From: Paenalcaligenes hominis_A
GTDB lineage: Bacteria; Pseudomonadota; Gammaproteobacteria; Burkholderiales; Burkholderiaceae_B
NCBI RefSeq assembly: GCF_041359055.1
Contig: NZ_JBGJKZ010000001.1
Span: 496,001-560,000 of the forward strand
Direction of reading: 5' to 3'
Length of the DNA stretch: 64,000 nucleotides
The first letter of the stretch is position 1; each line of letters begins with the position of its first letter. The translations under genes and the position numbers were made by a program. Under the pieces are notes generated by a model. The model was not told where the DNA came from. It made no database searches and was given only the letters and a program-made list of their open reading frames with translations. Positions 52,528-61,988 of the stretch are shown here, one piece after another.

Positions 52528-53663
52528 TGTCTATTAACTCAGCGCAACAGCAGGCCCTAAAACAGCTTGTGGCTCAGGTTGATCCATTACTAAAGGGCTT
52601 ACAGTGTTATGTGGTGGGTGGTGCCGTGCGCGATACGTTGTTGGGTCTGCCAGTCGGAGACCGGGATTGGGTCGTGGTGGGGGCTAGTCCTGAGCAGCTA
52701 GCCCAACGCGGTTTTATTCCGGTTGGGGGCGATTTCCCCGTGTTTTTGCACCCACGCACTAAAGAAGAGTTTGCTTTAGCACGTACAGAGCGTAAATCAG
52801 GGCGTGGGTACCAAGGTTTTACTTTTTATACTGGGCCCGATGTCAGTCTGGCCGATGATCTATCGCGCCGTGATCTGACCATTAATGCCTTAGCTATTGA
52901 CACTAACGGTCATTTTTATGATCCCTTAGGGGGATATGCCGATCTAGAGCAACGGGTCTTACGTCATATAGGTGAAGCCTTTATTGAGGATCCTGTTAGG
53001 TTGTTGCGTTTAGCACGTTTTGCTGCACGTTTTACTACGTTTCAAATCGCAGCAGAAACAGAGGCCTTGGCTCGGCATTTAGTACGAAATGGCGAGGTAG
53101 ATGCACTAGTTCCCGAGCGTGTTTGGCAAGAGCTGTATAAGGGGTTGCAAGCTAGTCAGCCATTGCGCATGGTACAGGTGCTTAAACAGTGCGGTGCCCT
53201 AGAGCGCGTGTTGCCTGGGTTAGTGCTTAGTTCAGAGCTGGACTCAGCAATGGCCGCTGCGGTGGCTCGCCAGCTTGCGCCGTTACAGCGATTTGCGATT
53301 TTATGCTCGAAAAGCCCCCATCCCGAGCAGGTAGCACAACATATTAAAGCGCCTACGGCCTACAAAGACGCAGCACGTTTATTGTCTATACTTTTGCAGG
53401 CAGCACAAACACCTCTGTCTTCGGAGTCAGTAGCGCAAACGCTACAAAAACTAGATAGCTTACGCAAGCCAGAGCGCTATACACAGCTAGTGCAGGCAGC
53501 AGAGTGTGTGCTTGAGGCAGATTGGTCGTTATGGTTGCAGGCCGCGGTTGTGTTTGCTGAAGTCGATGCCGCTACCATTGCGCAGCAACATCAGGCACAG
53601 CCTAAAGCCATACCTGCTGCTATCTTCGAGGCAAGACTTGCTGCCTTGGCTGCTATTTTTTAA
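52527..53663 (+). CDS. cca: CCA-adding tRNA nucleotidyltransferase without HD motif
   Basis: Cca adds or repairs the 3' CCA of tRNAs. The 378-aa protein has GGAVRDTLLG, the catalytic GDRDWVVVG, RRDLTINALAID and EDPVRLLRLARFAARF. In the E. coli-type enzyme an HD phosphohydrolase follows, with a CHDLGKG motif; here the matching place reads ILCSKSPHPEQ and the protein is about 30 aa shorter, so that activity is probably lost. ATG at 52527 is preferred over TTG at 52524. Confidence 0.93.
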   Translation: MSINSAQQQALKQLVAQVDPLLKGLQCYVVGGAVRDTLLGLPVGDRDWVVVGASPEQLAQRGFIPVGGDFPVFLHPRTKEEFALARTERKSGRGYQGFTFYTGPDVSLADDLSRRDLTINALAIDTNGHFYDPLGGYADLEQRVLRHIGEAFIEDPVRLLRLARFAARFTTFQIAAETEALARHLVRNGEVDALVPERVWQELYKGLQASQPLRMVQVLKQCGALERVLPGLVLSSELDSAMAAAVARQLAPLQRFAILCSKSPHPEQVAQHIKAPTAYKDAARLLSILLQAAQTPLSSESVAQTLQKLDSLRKPERYTQLVQAAECVLEADWSLWLQAAVVFAEVDAATIAQQHQAQPKAIPAAIFEARLAALAAIF

Positions 53664-54561
53664 GCTGGGCAAATGCCACGATACAGCTAACCACTATTGC
53701 GCCACCAATGATCTGCATTAGGCTTAGAGTTTGGCCCAAAATTAGCCAACCCAATGCCAACGAGGCCACAGGCTCGATATTCATAGCGGGGGCGTTTTGT
53801 GCCAGATTAAGACGCGGTGCCAGCATGAACAACATAATAAAAGCACAGGCATACAGCCCACTAAGTAATAACAGAGTAGCCAAACCCACCGAGGTAGTGG
53901 GCAGACTTAGCCCCCCCGGAATAACATCCACACTGCCAGCACTAAGAGTTAAGCAAAATACCGTAAGCATAGTGTAAAAGCTGCGCGCGCTGCCCTGTAC
54001 CCCCGATAGTTTATTTTCCGTTACCCAAAGACCTACAGCAAAAGCAAAGGCGGCAAATAGTGCAAAGCCAATGCCTAAGAGCCATAGCTCAATATTGGTT
54101 TGGTCGCTTTGCGCCAAAGCGGGGATATCTAAGGCTAAGATCAACCCAACTAAAATTAACCCCATGATGCTAGCGCGCGCTTTGGTGGGCGGTTTGCCCC
54201 CTAGCAGCCACGAAATAAGAGCTAGCTGAACAGGGAATGTATTCACCGTTAACAAAGCAATCCCTACAGGGATACGGGATACAGCTGAATAAATGCAAAT
54301 ACTTTGAATAGCAATCAGTACCCCTAACAGTAATTGCCAAGGGGCTAGACGCCAACTGAGTTTAATGCTTTGTTTATAAACAATGGCTAATAACGACAAC
54401 AGCGCTAATGTAATAATTGAGCGAAAGACAACGGCAGTTAATAAGCCTGTACCGTTATCAAAGCTAATACGGGCTGCAATATGCGCGCTGGCAAAACATG
54501 TACCTACGCTCAGCAAAATGAGTAGGGCTACACGGCGCGAAAAAGGTGAGGCTGGGGTCAT
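53653..54561 (-). CDS. EamA/DMT-family exporter
   Basis: The 302-aa protein has about ten membrane helices and two EamA repeats; the second ends in EPVASLALGWLILGQTLSLMQIIGGAIVV, the family hallmark. DMT members export amino acids or other small metabolites; the substrate is unknown. Its 3' end overlaps the end of cca by 11 bases. Confidence 0.88.
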   Translation of the reverse strand: MTPASPFSRRVALLILLSVGTCFASAHIAARISFDNGTGLLTAVVFRSIITLALLSLLAIVYKQSIKLSWRLAPWQLLLGVLIAIQSICIYSAVSRIPVGIALLTVNTFPVQLALISWLLGGKPPTKARASIMGLILVGLILALDIPALAQSDQTNIELWLLGIGFALFAAFAFAVGLWVTENKLSGVQGSARSFYTMLTVFCLTLSAGSVDVIPGGLSLPTTSVGLATLLLLSGLYACAFIMLFMLAPRLNLAQNAPAMNIEPVASLALGWLILGQTLSLMQIIGGAIVVSCIVAFAQLKK

Positions 54562-54578
54562 ACGTCTTGGTGTTGTCT

Positions 54579-55796
54579 TTATAAAAAGTCGCGTCTGTCA
54601 CGCATCATAAAACCCAAAAGCGGGGTGGGTAAGTGTTTGCCCAAGGCTAAAACTTTAAAAAGCTCTCCCATTTCCGCTTCAGAAAGTAAGGTTTGTACTG
54701 CATGAACTTGTTGCGTCCAACGTTGCAAATGAGAGGGGTTGTTGGTGTCTAAAGCGTGATGTATGGCTTCTAGGTCTTGGGTAATACCACAATTCATCAA
54801 AAAATGTGCTTGAGAGGTATAACCCAGTACATCCAGCTGTGCGCTCAAAGCGGCATCAGCCATAGCAGTAAAATCAACGTGGGCGGTAATGTCTTGGAGA
54901 CCTGGCAGGATTAAGGACTCATCATGGGCAAAATGCCGGAAATGACACATAAGCGTACCCATCGTACGCTGTGCATGATAGTACTCGTGTTGTGCAAAAC
55001 CGTAATCAATTAACAGAGCACCACCTATATGTAACCACTCACCCATCGCCTGAATCCAGCTTTCTGCTTGTAGGTTGATTTCAGAGCGGTAACCGGGAAT
55101 GCGTGGCAGTCGCTCTTGGGCCACACGAGCCAGCTCACCACTGGCTAAACGGGCGCTAAGCGTAAAAGGACTGGGGGAGTGGGCAGACACTTCATTATTA
55201 AGGCTGACCCCTAATTCTAAAATTTGTAGATCCGCGTCGCGCTGTACCAAATGAACTGGCATTGCATCGAGCACCTCGTTGGCAACTACCGCGCCACTAA
55301 ACGCAGAAGGTAGCTGATTTAGCCATTGAACACGAGTGCCCCAGGCTGCTAGACGTTCTTGTTGGCGCGCTCGTAAGGAGGGTGAGAGCTCCAAAATAGC
55401 GTACTGGGTAGTGGTGTGACCCATTTGATCTAGTGCCGTCAGTAAAGATTCAGCTAGGGCACCAGAGCCAGCGCCAAACTCCAGTACTTGCGGACTGGGA
55501 CAATGCTGAAGAATTTGAGCCACTTGTTTGGCTAGGCATTGTCCAAATAAGGGGCTGAGCTCAGGGGCTGTAGTAAAATCACCAGCATGATGGAATTTGG
55601 TGCTACCGCCCGTGTAGTAACCCATATGAGGCGCATACAGGGCTGCTTGCATCCATTGATCATAAGGAAGGAAGTTGTGTTGTTCTGCTATTAACGTCGC
55701 TAAATACTGATGATGTTGGTCCAGCACGGGAAGCAGTTCAGGTTCAAGGCTAGGCAGCCCTTGTGGATACACGGGGGGGGATTGAATAAAGGTCAT
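54579..55796 (-). CDS. SAM-dependent methyltransferase, MidA/NDUFAF7-like (COG1565)
   Basis: The 405-aa protein matches the DUF185/MidA family, whose mitochondrial member methylates an arginine of complex I. It shows SMALYAPHMGYYTGG-like ALYAPHMGYYTGG, TAPELSPLFGQCLA, the SAM site VLEFGAGSGALAESLL and VVANEVLDAMPVHLV. The bacterial substrate is not established here. A 57-aa gene overlaps its start by 4 bases. Confidence 0.88.
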   Translation of the reverse strand: MTFIQSPPVYPQGLPSLEPELLPVLDQHHQYLATLIAEQHNFLPYDQWMQAALYAPHMGYYTGGSTKFHHAGDFTTAPELSPLFGQCLAKQVAQILQHCPSPQVLEFGAGSGALAESLLTALDQMGHTTTQYAILELSPSLRARQQERLAAWGTRVQWLNQLPSAFSGAVVANEVLDAMPVHLVQRDADLQILELGVSLNNEVSAHSPSPFTLSARLASGELARVAQERLPRIPGYRSEINLQAESWIQAMGEWLHIGGALLIDYGFAQHEYYHAQRTMGTLMCHFRHFAHDESLILPGLQDITAHVDFTAMADAALSAQLDVLGYTSQAHFLMNCGITQDLEAIHHALDTNNPSHLQRWTQQVHAVQTLLSEAEMGELFKVLALGKHLPTPLLGFMMRDRRDFL

Positions 55797-55966
55797 GGTT
55801 TATTTTTTTTATTTTGAGAAAGAGACTTTAAAGCGCGTAACATAGCAATAAAAAAACTGATGAGTACAGCGCTGATCAACGCTGCAATAAAATTGCCGAA
55901 TACCACCCACAAAGGCAAGCATAATAAAATGGCAAGAAGCAAAGGTTTAGATAATAAAGCGTTCAT
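55793..55966 (-). CDS. 57-aa membrane protein upstream of the MidA-like gene
   Basis: On the reverse strand an ATG at 55966 opens a 57-codon frame encoding two adjacent hydrophobic segments (LLLAILLCLPLWVVFG and FIAALISAVLISFFIAML) and a basic tail with QNKKNKP. Its TGA overlaps the methyltransferase ATG as ATGA, supporting coupling. The ribosome site is weak. No family is recognised. Confidence 0.6.
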   Translation of the reverse strand: MNALLSKPLLLAILLCLPLWVVFGNFIAALISAVLISFFIAMLRALKSLSQNKKNKP

Positions 55967-56303
55967 ACATAAACAAAAAAGGTGAACCTATAGTACTCAT
56001 CCTGTGCTTGACTGCGAGGATTTGCACTATAGGTGTCCATGTCTTGATGCGTTGATGCGATCCCAAGCGCATAGAGTGTTGAGCGAATCAAAGTAAAAAT
56101 GCACCTGAGCAAGATGTAAGCATCGTAGGATGCCCTAATAAAGTCTGCTAGGATTACAATTAGCTTACAGAGACTGTGTCTACGCGTTGAAAACTCGGAA
56201 TTACAGCAAAATAAGCACAATCTCGTGCTTTTTATTCGCGTAAAGCGTCGTAGCCGTCTATCATAATCATCTTTATGATGCTTTTTTGCTAGAGACAATC
56301 AAA
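55967..56303 (+). promoter_or_regulatory. ilvD upstream region with tandem terminator-like hairpins
   Basis: No gene is seen. A 9-bp inverted repeat ACCTATAGT (55986-55994)/ACTATAGGT (56026-56034) encloses an inner ATCC/GGAT pair. Further down, AAGCAC-AATCTC-GTGCTT (56213-56230) is followed by TTTATT, and ATCATAA (56260-56266)/TTATGAT (56273-56279) is followed by GCTTTTTT, ending 17 bases before the ilvD ATG. The last two resemble terminators in the ilvD direction and could attenuate it. No Ile/Leu/Val-rich leader peptide is evident. Confidence 0.45.
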
Positions 56304-58169
56304 ATGCCACAATATCGTTCACGTACTTCTACACATGGTCGTAATATGGCCGGCGCGCGCGCTCTTTGGCGTGCAACGGGCATGAAAGACGGTGATTTTA
56401 ACAAGCCCATTATTGCTGTTGTTAACTCATTTACTCAATTTGTACCAGGCCACGTCCACCTTAAAGACATGGGGCAGTTGGTAGCACGTCAAATCGAGGC
56501 AGCAGGGGGGGGGGCTAAAGAATTCAACACCATTGCAGTCGATGATGGCATTGCGATGGGCCATGATGGTATGTTGTATTCCCTGCCTTCACGAGAGCTA
56601 ATTGCTGATTCGGTGGAGTACATGGTGAATGCACATTGCGCTGATGCGATGGTCTGTATCTCTAATTGTGACAAAATTACCCCCGGTATGTTAATGGCAG
56701 CATTGCGTATTAATATCCCTGTGGTGTTTGTGTCCGGCGGCCCAATGGAAGCCGGCAAAGTGGTAGCTAAAGACGGTAAAACTGTGGTGCGTAAATTGGA
56801 TTTGGTGGATGCCATGATCCAAGCCGCTGACAGTTCCGTGAGTGACGAGGAAGTAGCGGATATTGAACGCAGTGCTTGTCCTACGTGTGGGTCTTGTTCG
56901 GGTATGTTTACCGCGAATTCCATGAACTGCTTAACCGAGGCTTTAGGCTTGGCGTTGCCTGGTAATGGTAGTTTAGTAGCCACTCATGCTCGTCGTCGCG
57001 GGTTATTTGAAAATGCAGGTACATTAATTGTAGAGCTGTGCAAACGCTACTACGAGCAAAATGATGAAAGCGTTTTACCGCGCCAGATTGCTACTTTTGG
57101 TGCCTTTGAAAACGCCATGGCCCTAGATGTAGCCATGGGTGGGTCGACCAATACGGTATTGCATTTGCTAGCAGCCGCTCAAGAAGCCGGCGTAGATTTC
57201 ACCATGGCAGACATTGACCGCATTTCGCGTCATGTGCCCTGTTTGTGCAAGGTAGCCCCTGCGACTGAACTCTACCATATGGAAGACGTGCACCGTGCTG
57301 GTGGCATTATGGGCATTTTAGGCGAGCTCGGCCGTGCCGGTTTATTAAATCTCGAGGTGGGCAATATCCACAGTGGTACATTGGGTGAAGCCATCAAGCG
57401 CTGGGATATCAAGGGTGCGAACGCCAAAGCCGTAGACACTTTTTTCCGCTCTGCTCCCGGTGGTGTGCCCACTCAGGTCGCCTTTAGCCAAGACCGTTAT
57501 TACGAAGAGGTGGATGCCGATCGTGAAAACGGGTGTATTCGTAGCAAAGAGCATGCGTATTCCCAAGACGGTGGCCTTGCTGTTATGTATGGCAACTTGG
57601 CTGAAAAAGGCTGCATTGTTAAAACGGCAGGGGTTGATGACAGTATTTTGCAGTTCACTGGCAAAGCCCGTGTATTTGAAAGCCAAGAGTCTGCAGTAGA
57701 CGGCATTTTAAATGGCGTTGTGGTTGCTGGCGATGTGGTTGTAATCCGCTACGAAGGCCCTAAAGGGGGCCCGGGTATGCAGGAAATGCTTTACCCCACC
57801 TCCTATTTGAAATCGATGGGTTTGGGCAAGAGCGCTGCTTTGTTAACTGATGGTCGCTTCTCCGGTGGTTCATCGGGTTTAGTGATTGGTCATGCTTCTC
57901 CCGAGGCGGCAGAGGGCGGCACCATTGGCTTAATCGAAGACGGCGATACGATTGAAATTGATATTCCTAATCGTCGAATTCATTTGGCTGTTAGTGATGA
58001 CGAGTTGCAAGCACGCCGCGAGGCCATGGAAGCACGTGGTGATCAAGCGTGGCAACCTGTAGAAGAACGTCCTCGCGTCGTGTCTCAGGCCTTACGTGCC
58101 TATGCGGCTTTAGCCACATCGGCCGACCGTGGCGCGGTACGCGACATTAGCCAAATCGTGCGTAAATAA
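56304..58169 (+). CDS. ilvD: Dihydroxy-acid dehydratase
   Basis: IlvD dehydrates dihydroxy acids to the keto acid precursors of valine, leucine and isoleucine. The 621-aa protein has MPQYRSRTSTHGRNMAGARALWRATG, the iron-sulphur cysteines in CISNCDKITPGML and ACPTCGSCSGMFTANSMN, and GPKGGPGMQEML. The ATG at 56304 gives the family N terminus; an upstream in-frame start at 56286 adds six residues. Confidence 0.97.
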   Translation: MPQYRSRTSTHGRNMAGARALWRATGMKDGDFNKPIIAVVNSFTQFVPGHVHLKDMGQLVARQIEAAGGGAKEFNTIAVDDGIAMGHDGMLYSLPSRELIADSVEYMVNAHCADAMVCISNCDKITPGMLMAALRINIPVVFVSGGPMEAGKVVAKDGKTVVRKLDLVDAMIQAADSSVSDEEVADIERSACPTCGSCSGMFTANSMNCLTEALGLALPGNGSLVATHARRRGLFENAGTLIVELCKRYYEQNDESVLPRQIATFGAFENAMALDVAMGGSTNTVLHLLAAAQEAGVDFTMADIDRISRHVPCLCKVAPATELYHMEDVHRAGGIMGILGELGRAGLLNLEVGNIHSGTLGEAIKRWDIKGANAKAVDTFFRSAPGGVPTQVAFSQDRYYEEVDADRENGCIRSKEHAYSQDGGLAVMYGNLAEKGCIVKTAGVDDSILQFTGKARVFESQESAVDGILNGVVVAGDVVVIRYEGPKGGPGMQEMLYPTSYLKSMGLGKSAALLTDGRFSGGSSGLVIGHASPEAAEGGTIGLIEDGDTIEIDIPNRRIHLAVSDDELQARREAMEARGDQAWQPVEERPRVVSQALRAYAALATSADRGAVRDISQIVRK

Positions 58170-58191
58170 TTGACTTAAAGAGTAAGGTGCC

Positions 58192-59040
58192 ATGTTAAGT
58201 CCCGCTCAAAAGCAGCTGCAACAACAGATTATTACCGAGTTAGGGGTTAAGGCTCGCATTGATCCGGCTCACGAGTTAGAGCAGCGCATTCAGTTTATTA
58301 AAAACTACCTGCGCCACAGCCAAGCTCGTAGCTTGGTCATTGGCATCAGTGGTGGTATTGATTCTCTGGTGGTGGGCTGCATGGCACAGTTGGCTGTTGA
58401 ACAGCTGCGTCTAGAAGGTGTAGACGCTACTTTTATTGCGTTACGCCTGCCTTACGCTAAGCAGCAGGATGCTGCCGATGCAGACGCAGCCATTCATCAT
58501 ATTCAACCAGACCGCTGTTTGGAATTAAATATACAGCCAGCTACCGATGCGGTTATGGCAACGTTACATCAGGCCGAGCAAGGGTTTCGTTCTGAGTCAC
58601 ACCAAGACTTTATTAAAGGCAACATCAAAGCACGCCAACGTATGGTGTATTGTTATGCCGTTGCCGGTGCGGAGTCGGGTTTGGTTCTAGGCAGCGATCA
58701 TGCGGCCGAGGTGTTAATGGGCTTTTTTACTAAATACGGTGACGGTGCGGCCGATCTTATGCCTTTGGCAGGGCTGACAAAATCGCAGGTACGCGAGTTA
58801 GCTACTCAGTGTGGTGTGCCAGAGGCACTGATTCATAAAGTACCTACCGCAGATCTCGAGTCTCTTACGCCTTTACAACCAGACGAAGAAGCATTTGGTG
58901 GTGTGACTTACCATGACATCGATGCTTTTTTAACTGGTCAGTCGGTATCTATGGATGTTTTTGAAAGTATTGTAAAGCACTACACGCGCAGTGCTCACAA
59001 ACGGTTCTTACCAGCCTCACCCCTTACTTTCACTTTTTAG
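58192..59040 (+). CDS. nadE: NH3-dependent NAD+ synthetase
   Basis: NadE amidates nicotinic acid adenine dinucleotide to NAD. The 282-aa protein has the ATP-PPase loop GISGGIDSLVVG, GNIKARQRM, GSDHAAEVLMGFFTKYGDGAADLMPLAGL and KVPTADLE. No glutaminase domain is present, so it uses ammonia. It follows ilvD by 22 bases. Confidence 0.95.
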   Translation: MLSPAQKQLQQQIITELGVKARIDPAHELEQRIQFIKNYLRHSQARSLVIGISGGIDSLVVGCMAQLAVEQLRLEGVDATFIALRLPYAKQQDAADADAAIHHIQPDRCLELNIQPATDAVMATLHQAEQGFRSESHQDFIKGNIKARQRMVYCYAVAGAESGLVLGSDHAAEVLMGFFTKYGDGAADLMPLAGLTKSQVRELATQCGVPEALIHKVPTADLESLTPLQPDEEAFGGVTYHDIDAFLTGQSVSMDVFESIVKHYTRSAHKRFLPASPLTFTF

Positions 59041-59050
59041 GCCGTTTGCT

Positions 59051-60130
59051 ATGCAGCCTGTTTTACCCCCTTTTTTGATTGCACGCTGGCTTTTATTACT
59101 GTTACTGGTAGCAGGTTTATATTTTCTCAAAGGCTTTATTGTTCCTGTGCTGGGGGCGCTTATTATTGGGTTGGCTAGTTGGCCGGCCTATAAACGCTTG
59201 TTGGCCTATTTCAATGGTCGCACTATTCTTGCCGCAACCGCTGCGCTGTTGATTGTTATTGGTGTGATCATTCTGCCTTTGTCCTTTGCTTTAACCTTTG
59301 TCATTAAAGAGGCGAGCTCGTTTGTTATTTGGGCATTGGCTGCAAACCGTTATGGTATGCCTGTGCCCGATTGGATTCCACAGCTTCCTATTGTCGGAGA
59401 GCGTTTAAGCGAATACTGGCTGTTATATGTTGGGGAGCCACATGCTCTAGGCGCTCTAGTGGAAATGGTGAGTGGCGAACACTTGGGCAATATTTATCGT
59501 ATGGTGCTTAGTGCTACAGGTAATGTATTCCACTTGTTGCTGACACTGTTGTTTTTACTAATCACCTTGTTTTTTATTTATAAAGACGGTGATAGGTTGT
59601 TGGGCCAGTTAGATATTGTGGGCGAGCGTATCTTACCGGAACGGTGGCAACGATTTTCCCGTGTAGTGCCTGCAACAGTGAACTCCACCGTGACGGGAAT
59701 GACACTCATCGCAGTAGGTGAAGGGGTCGTGTTGGGCATTGCCTATTGGATTGCTGGTGTGCCTTCTCCGGCTTTATTAGGGGCGGTAACTGGCTTTATG
59801 GCGTTAATACCTGGCGGCGCTCCGTTGTCCTTTACTCTGGTTTCGTTGTACTTAGTCGGATCGGGGCAGGCTGTTGCTGGGTTAGCACTCTTTTTGTGGG
59901 GTGCTATTGAGCTTTTTATTGTGGATAAAACTTTACGGCCGCGCTTAGTAGGTGGGCCAGTAAAACTGCCTTTTTTACCCACTTTCTTTGGTTTGGTTGG
60001 TGGGGTTCAGACTATGGGAATTGTGGGGTTGTTTTTGGGTCCTGTGTTAATGGCTTTGTTGGTCGCTATTTGGCGTGAGTGGGTATATAGCGGGCGTCAA
60101 CATCGTTTTGTAAAGGATTCTCAATCTTAA
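59051..60130 (+). CDS. AI-2E/PerM-family permease (YdiK-like)
   Basis: The 359-aa protein has about eight hydrophobic helices and the family C-terminal motif DKTLRPRLVGGPVKLPFLPTFFGLVGGV, then GLFLGPVLMALL. Members transport varied solutes, so the AI-2 label does not prove a quorum role. The ATG at 59051 is chosen because it starts 10 bases after nadE; an in-frame start inside nadE is rejected. Confidence 0.87.
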   Translation: MQPVLPPFLIARWLLLLLLVAGLYFLKGFIVPVLGALIIGLASWPAYKRLLAYFNGRTILAATAALLIVIGVIILPLSFALTFVIKEASSFVIWALAANRYGMPVPDWIPQLPIVGERLSEYWLLYVGEPHALGALVEMVSGEHLGNIYRMVLSATGNVFHLLLTLLFLLITLFFIYKDGDRLLGQLDIVGERILPERWQRFSRVVPATVNSTVTGMTLIAVGEGVVLGIAYWIAGVPSPALLGAVTGFMALIPGGAPLSFTLVSLYLVGSGQAVAGLALFLWGAIELFIVDKTLRPRLVGGPVKLPFLPTFFGLVGGVQTMGIVGLFLGPVLMALLVAIWREWVYSGRQHRFVKDSQS

Positions 60131-60173
60131 TTAGGTTATAGTTAGCTCACTTTAATCATTTAGGAATACAAGT

Positions 60174-60707
60174 ATGGTCAATGATAGTGCTATCCGTTAC
60201 GGGTTTATCTCACGTTTTTTCCATTGGTTAATGGCATTGGGCTTTGTCTGGATGCTATTAAGTGCAAGCGCACGGTTTATAGATAAAGACGCGGCTTTCA
60301 CTAAATTTGTTTTTGCTTATCATGGTCAAGTCGGCTTTACCATTTTGTGCTTAGGTGTGTTGCGTGTGATTTGGGCTGTAATTCAACGCGCTAATCGCCC
60401 AGAAAATCCATTGCCAGTTAAGATTGGTCATACCTGTATGTATGTATTGATGATTGTGGTGCCCTCGCTTGCTGTTATTCGCATGATAGGCATGGGACGT
60501 GGTTTTACCTACTGGGGCATTTGGCCTATTTTAGAAAAAACAGGGGTAGAAACCGCATGGATGAAAGATTTAGGTAATACATTCCATGGTAATTTAGGCT
60601 GGGTGTTGTTTGCGTTAATTATTGGTCATATCTTTTTTGCTATTAAACACCGCTATAGTTCAAAAGACCAAGACGTATTACCACGTATGCTAGGTAAAAC
60701 CTTTTGA
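60174..60707 (+). CDS. Cytochrome b561 family protein
   Basis: The 177-aa membrane protein has four helices and paired histidines for haem b: FFHWLMA, AYHGQVGF, IGHTCMY, FHGNLGW and IIGHIFFAIKH. Bacterial b561 proteins move electrons between quinones or superoxide and partners in the membrane. The TGA stop lies in the terminal TTGA of IS copy 2, so the last residues may derive from the insertion. Confidence 0.9.
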   Translation: MVNDSAIRYGFISRFFHWLMALGFVWMLLSASARFIDKDAAFTKFVFAYHGQVGFTILCLGVLRVIWAVIQRANRPENPLPVKIGHTCMYVLMIVVPSLAVIRMIGMGRGFTYWGIWPILEKTGVETAWMKDLGNTFHGNLGWVLFALIIGHIFFAIKHRYSSKDQDVLPRMLGKTF

Positions 60708-60850
60708 CATCCTCCCCCGCCTAAAGGTCGGGGATTCCTACAGCGCTCAAGGGCGGCATTGAGCCGTCCCAGAGTCGCTTCGGTGGGTTCCTGCTGCTGG
60801 CGGCATTACTGCACCACTCACTTCACAGGCGAACTGGGCGTGCCCCGCCC
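60704..60850 (-). ncRNA. Predicted omega/reRNA at the tnpB 3' end, copy 2
   Basis: As for copy 1, the right-end hairpin (about 60712-60735) and the GTCAA terminus on the reverse strand would form the scaffold end. The guide would be complementary to about 60684-60703, in the last codons of the cytochrome b561 gene. The 5' limit is uncertain. Confidence 0.45.
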
Positions 60851-61967
60851 TTAACACATTGATCGCGCCGACCACATCGGCGTTTTCCTCGACACCACAC
60901 TCAACACATCGGAACTGCGCTTGCGTAGGGCGATTTGCTTTGCTGCAATGCCCACATTCAGGGCAGGTCTGACTGGTGTAGTGCGGGGGTACAGCGACAA
61001 GCCAACCCCCTGTCCACGCCAGTTTGTACTCTAGTTGACGGCGGAACTCGAACCAGCCTTGATCCAGTATGGCTTTATTCAGACCGGACTTGGCCCGAAC
61101 GTTTCGCCCCGGTTGCTCGGTGGTGCCTGCTGCCGACTTGCTCATGTGGCGTACCTGCAAGTCCTCGATACACACCATCGCGTGGTTTTGGCTGATTGTG
61201 GTCGTGGCTTTATGTAGGTAGTCGCGGCGGGCGTTGCCGATGCGGGAGTGAATACGCTGGACGCGGGCTTTTGCCTTCTTCCAGTTGTGGCTGAATTTGA
61301 TTTTGCGGCTTAATGCTTGTTGTGCTTTACGCAATGCAACTTCGTGCTTCTTAAAGCTATTAAGCGGTGCGTAGTAGGTGCCGTCTGAGAGCGTGGCAAA
61401 GCGGGCGATGCCCATGTCGATGCCAACCGCTGACGTGCCCTGCGGAACCGGTTGCTCGACGTCACGTTCGGTCTGGATGCTGATGAACCATTTGCCTGCC
61501 TTATGACTCACGGTGACGTTTTTCACCGTGCCCAGTACCTCGCGACTGTTGCGGTAGCGTACCCAGCCCAGTTTGGGCAGAAAGATACGGCTGTTTTCCT
61601 GATCGAGTTGGCAGCCTTGCGGGTAGCGGAAACGGTCTGACTGGCCTTTTTTCTTGAAGCGGGGAAAAGCTGCGCGTTTGGCAAAGAAATTCTTGTAGGC
61701 ACGCTCGAGGTCTTTAAGCGCTTGCTGCAAACATTGACTTGGCGATTGTTTCAGCCATTCGGTTTCCTTATCCTTCTTCCAAACGGGCAGGAAATTAGCC
61801 AGAACGGTATAGCTGAATTTCGTCGTGCTGTCGGCGGCATAACGGTCTTTTTGCCATGCCAACGCCCTATTGAACACGAAACGACACGCACCGGCAAAGC
61901 GGCGCATATCGAGTCGCTGAGCGCCGTTAGGCGTGAGCTCGTATTGATAGGCTTGCAATCGTTTCAT
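60747..61967 (-). CDS. tnpB: TnpB RNA-guided nuclease, IS605 family (copy 2)
   Basis: This 406-aa TnpB has the same length as copy 1 with only scattered substitutions, such as GIDMGIARF for GIDLGVARF. RuvC residues (Asp184, Glu268, Asp364) and the CPECG/CVECG zinc ribbon are intact. Start MKRLQAYQYELTP at 61967. Conservation of the nuclease while tnpA decays suggests selection or recent duplication. Confidence 0.92.
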   Translation of the reverse strand: MKRLQAYQYELTPNGAQRLDMRRFAGACRFVFNRALAWQKDRYAADSTTKFSYTVLANFLPVWKKDKETEWLKQSPSQCLQQALKDLERAYKNFFAKRAAFPRFKKKGQSDRFRYPQGCQLDQENSRIFLPKLGWVRYRNSREVLGTVKNVTVSHKAGKWFISIQTERDVEQPVPQGTSAVGIDMGIARFATLSDGTYYAPLNSFKKHEVALRKAQQALSRKIKFSHNWKKAKARVQRIHSRIGNARRDYLHKATTTISQNHAMVCIEDLQVRHMSKSAAGTTEQPGRNVRAKSGLNKAILDQGWFEFRRQLEYKLAWTGGWLVAVPPHYTSQTCPECGHCSKANRPTQAQFRCVECGVEENADVVGAINVLRAGHAQFACEVSGAVMPPAAGTHRSDSGTAQCRP

Positions 61968-61988
61968 GCTAAAAATTATACGTAGTCT

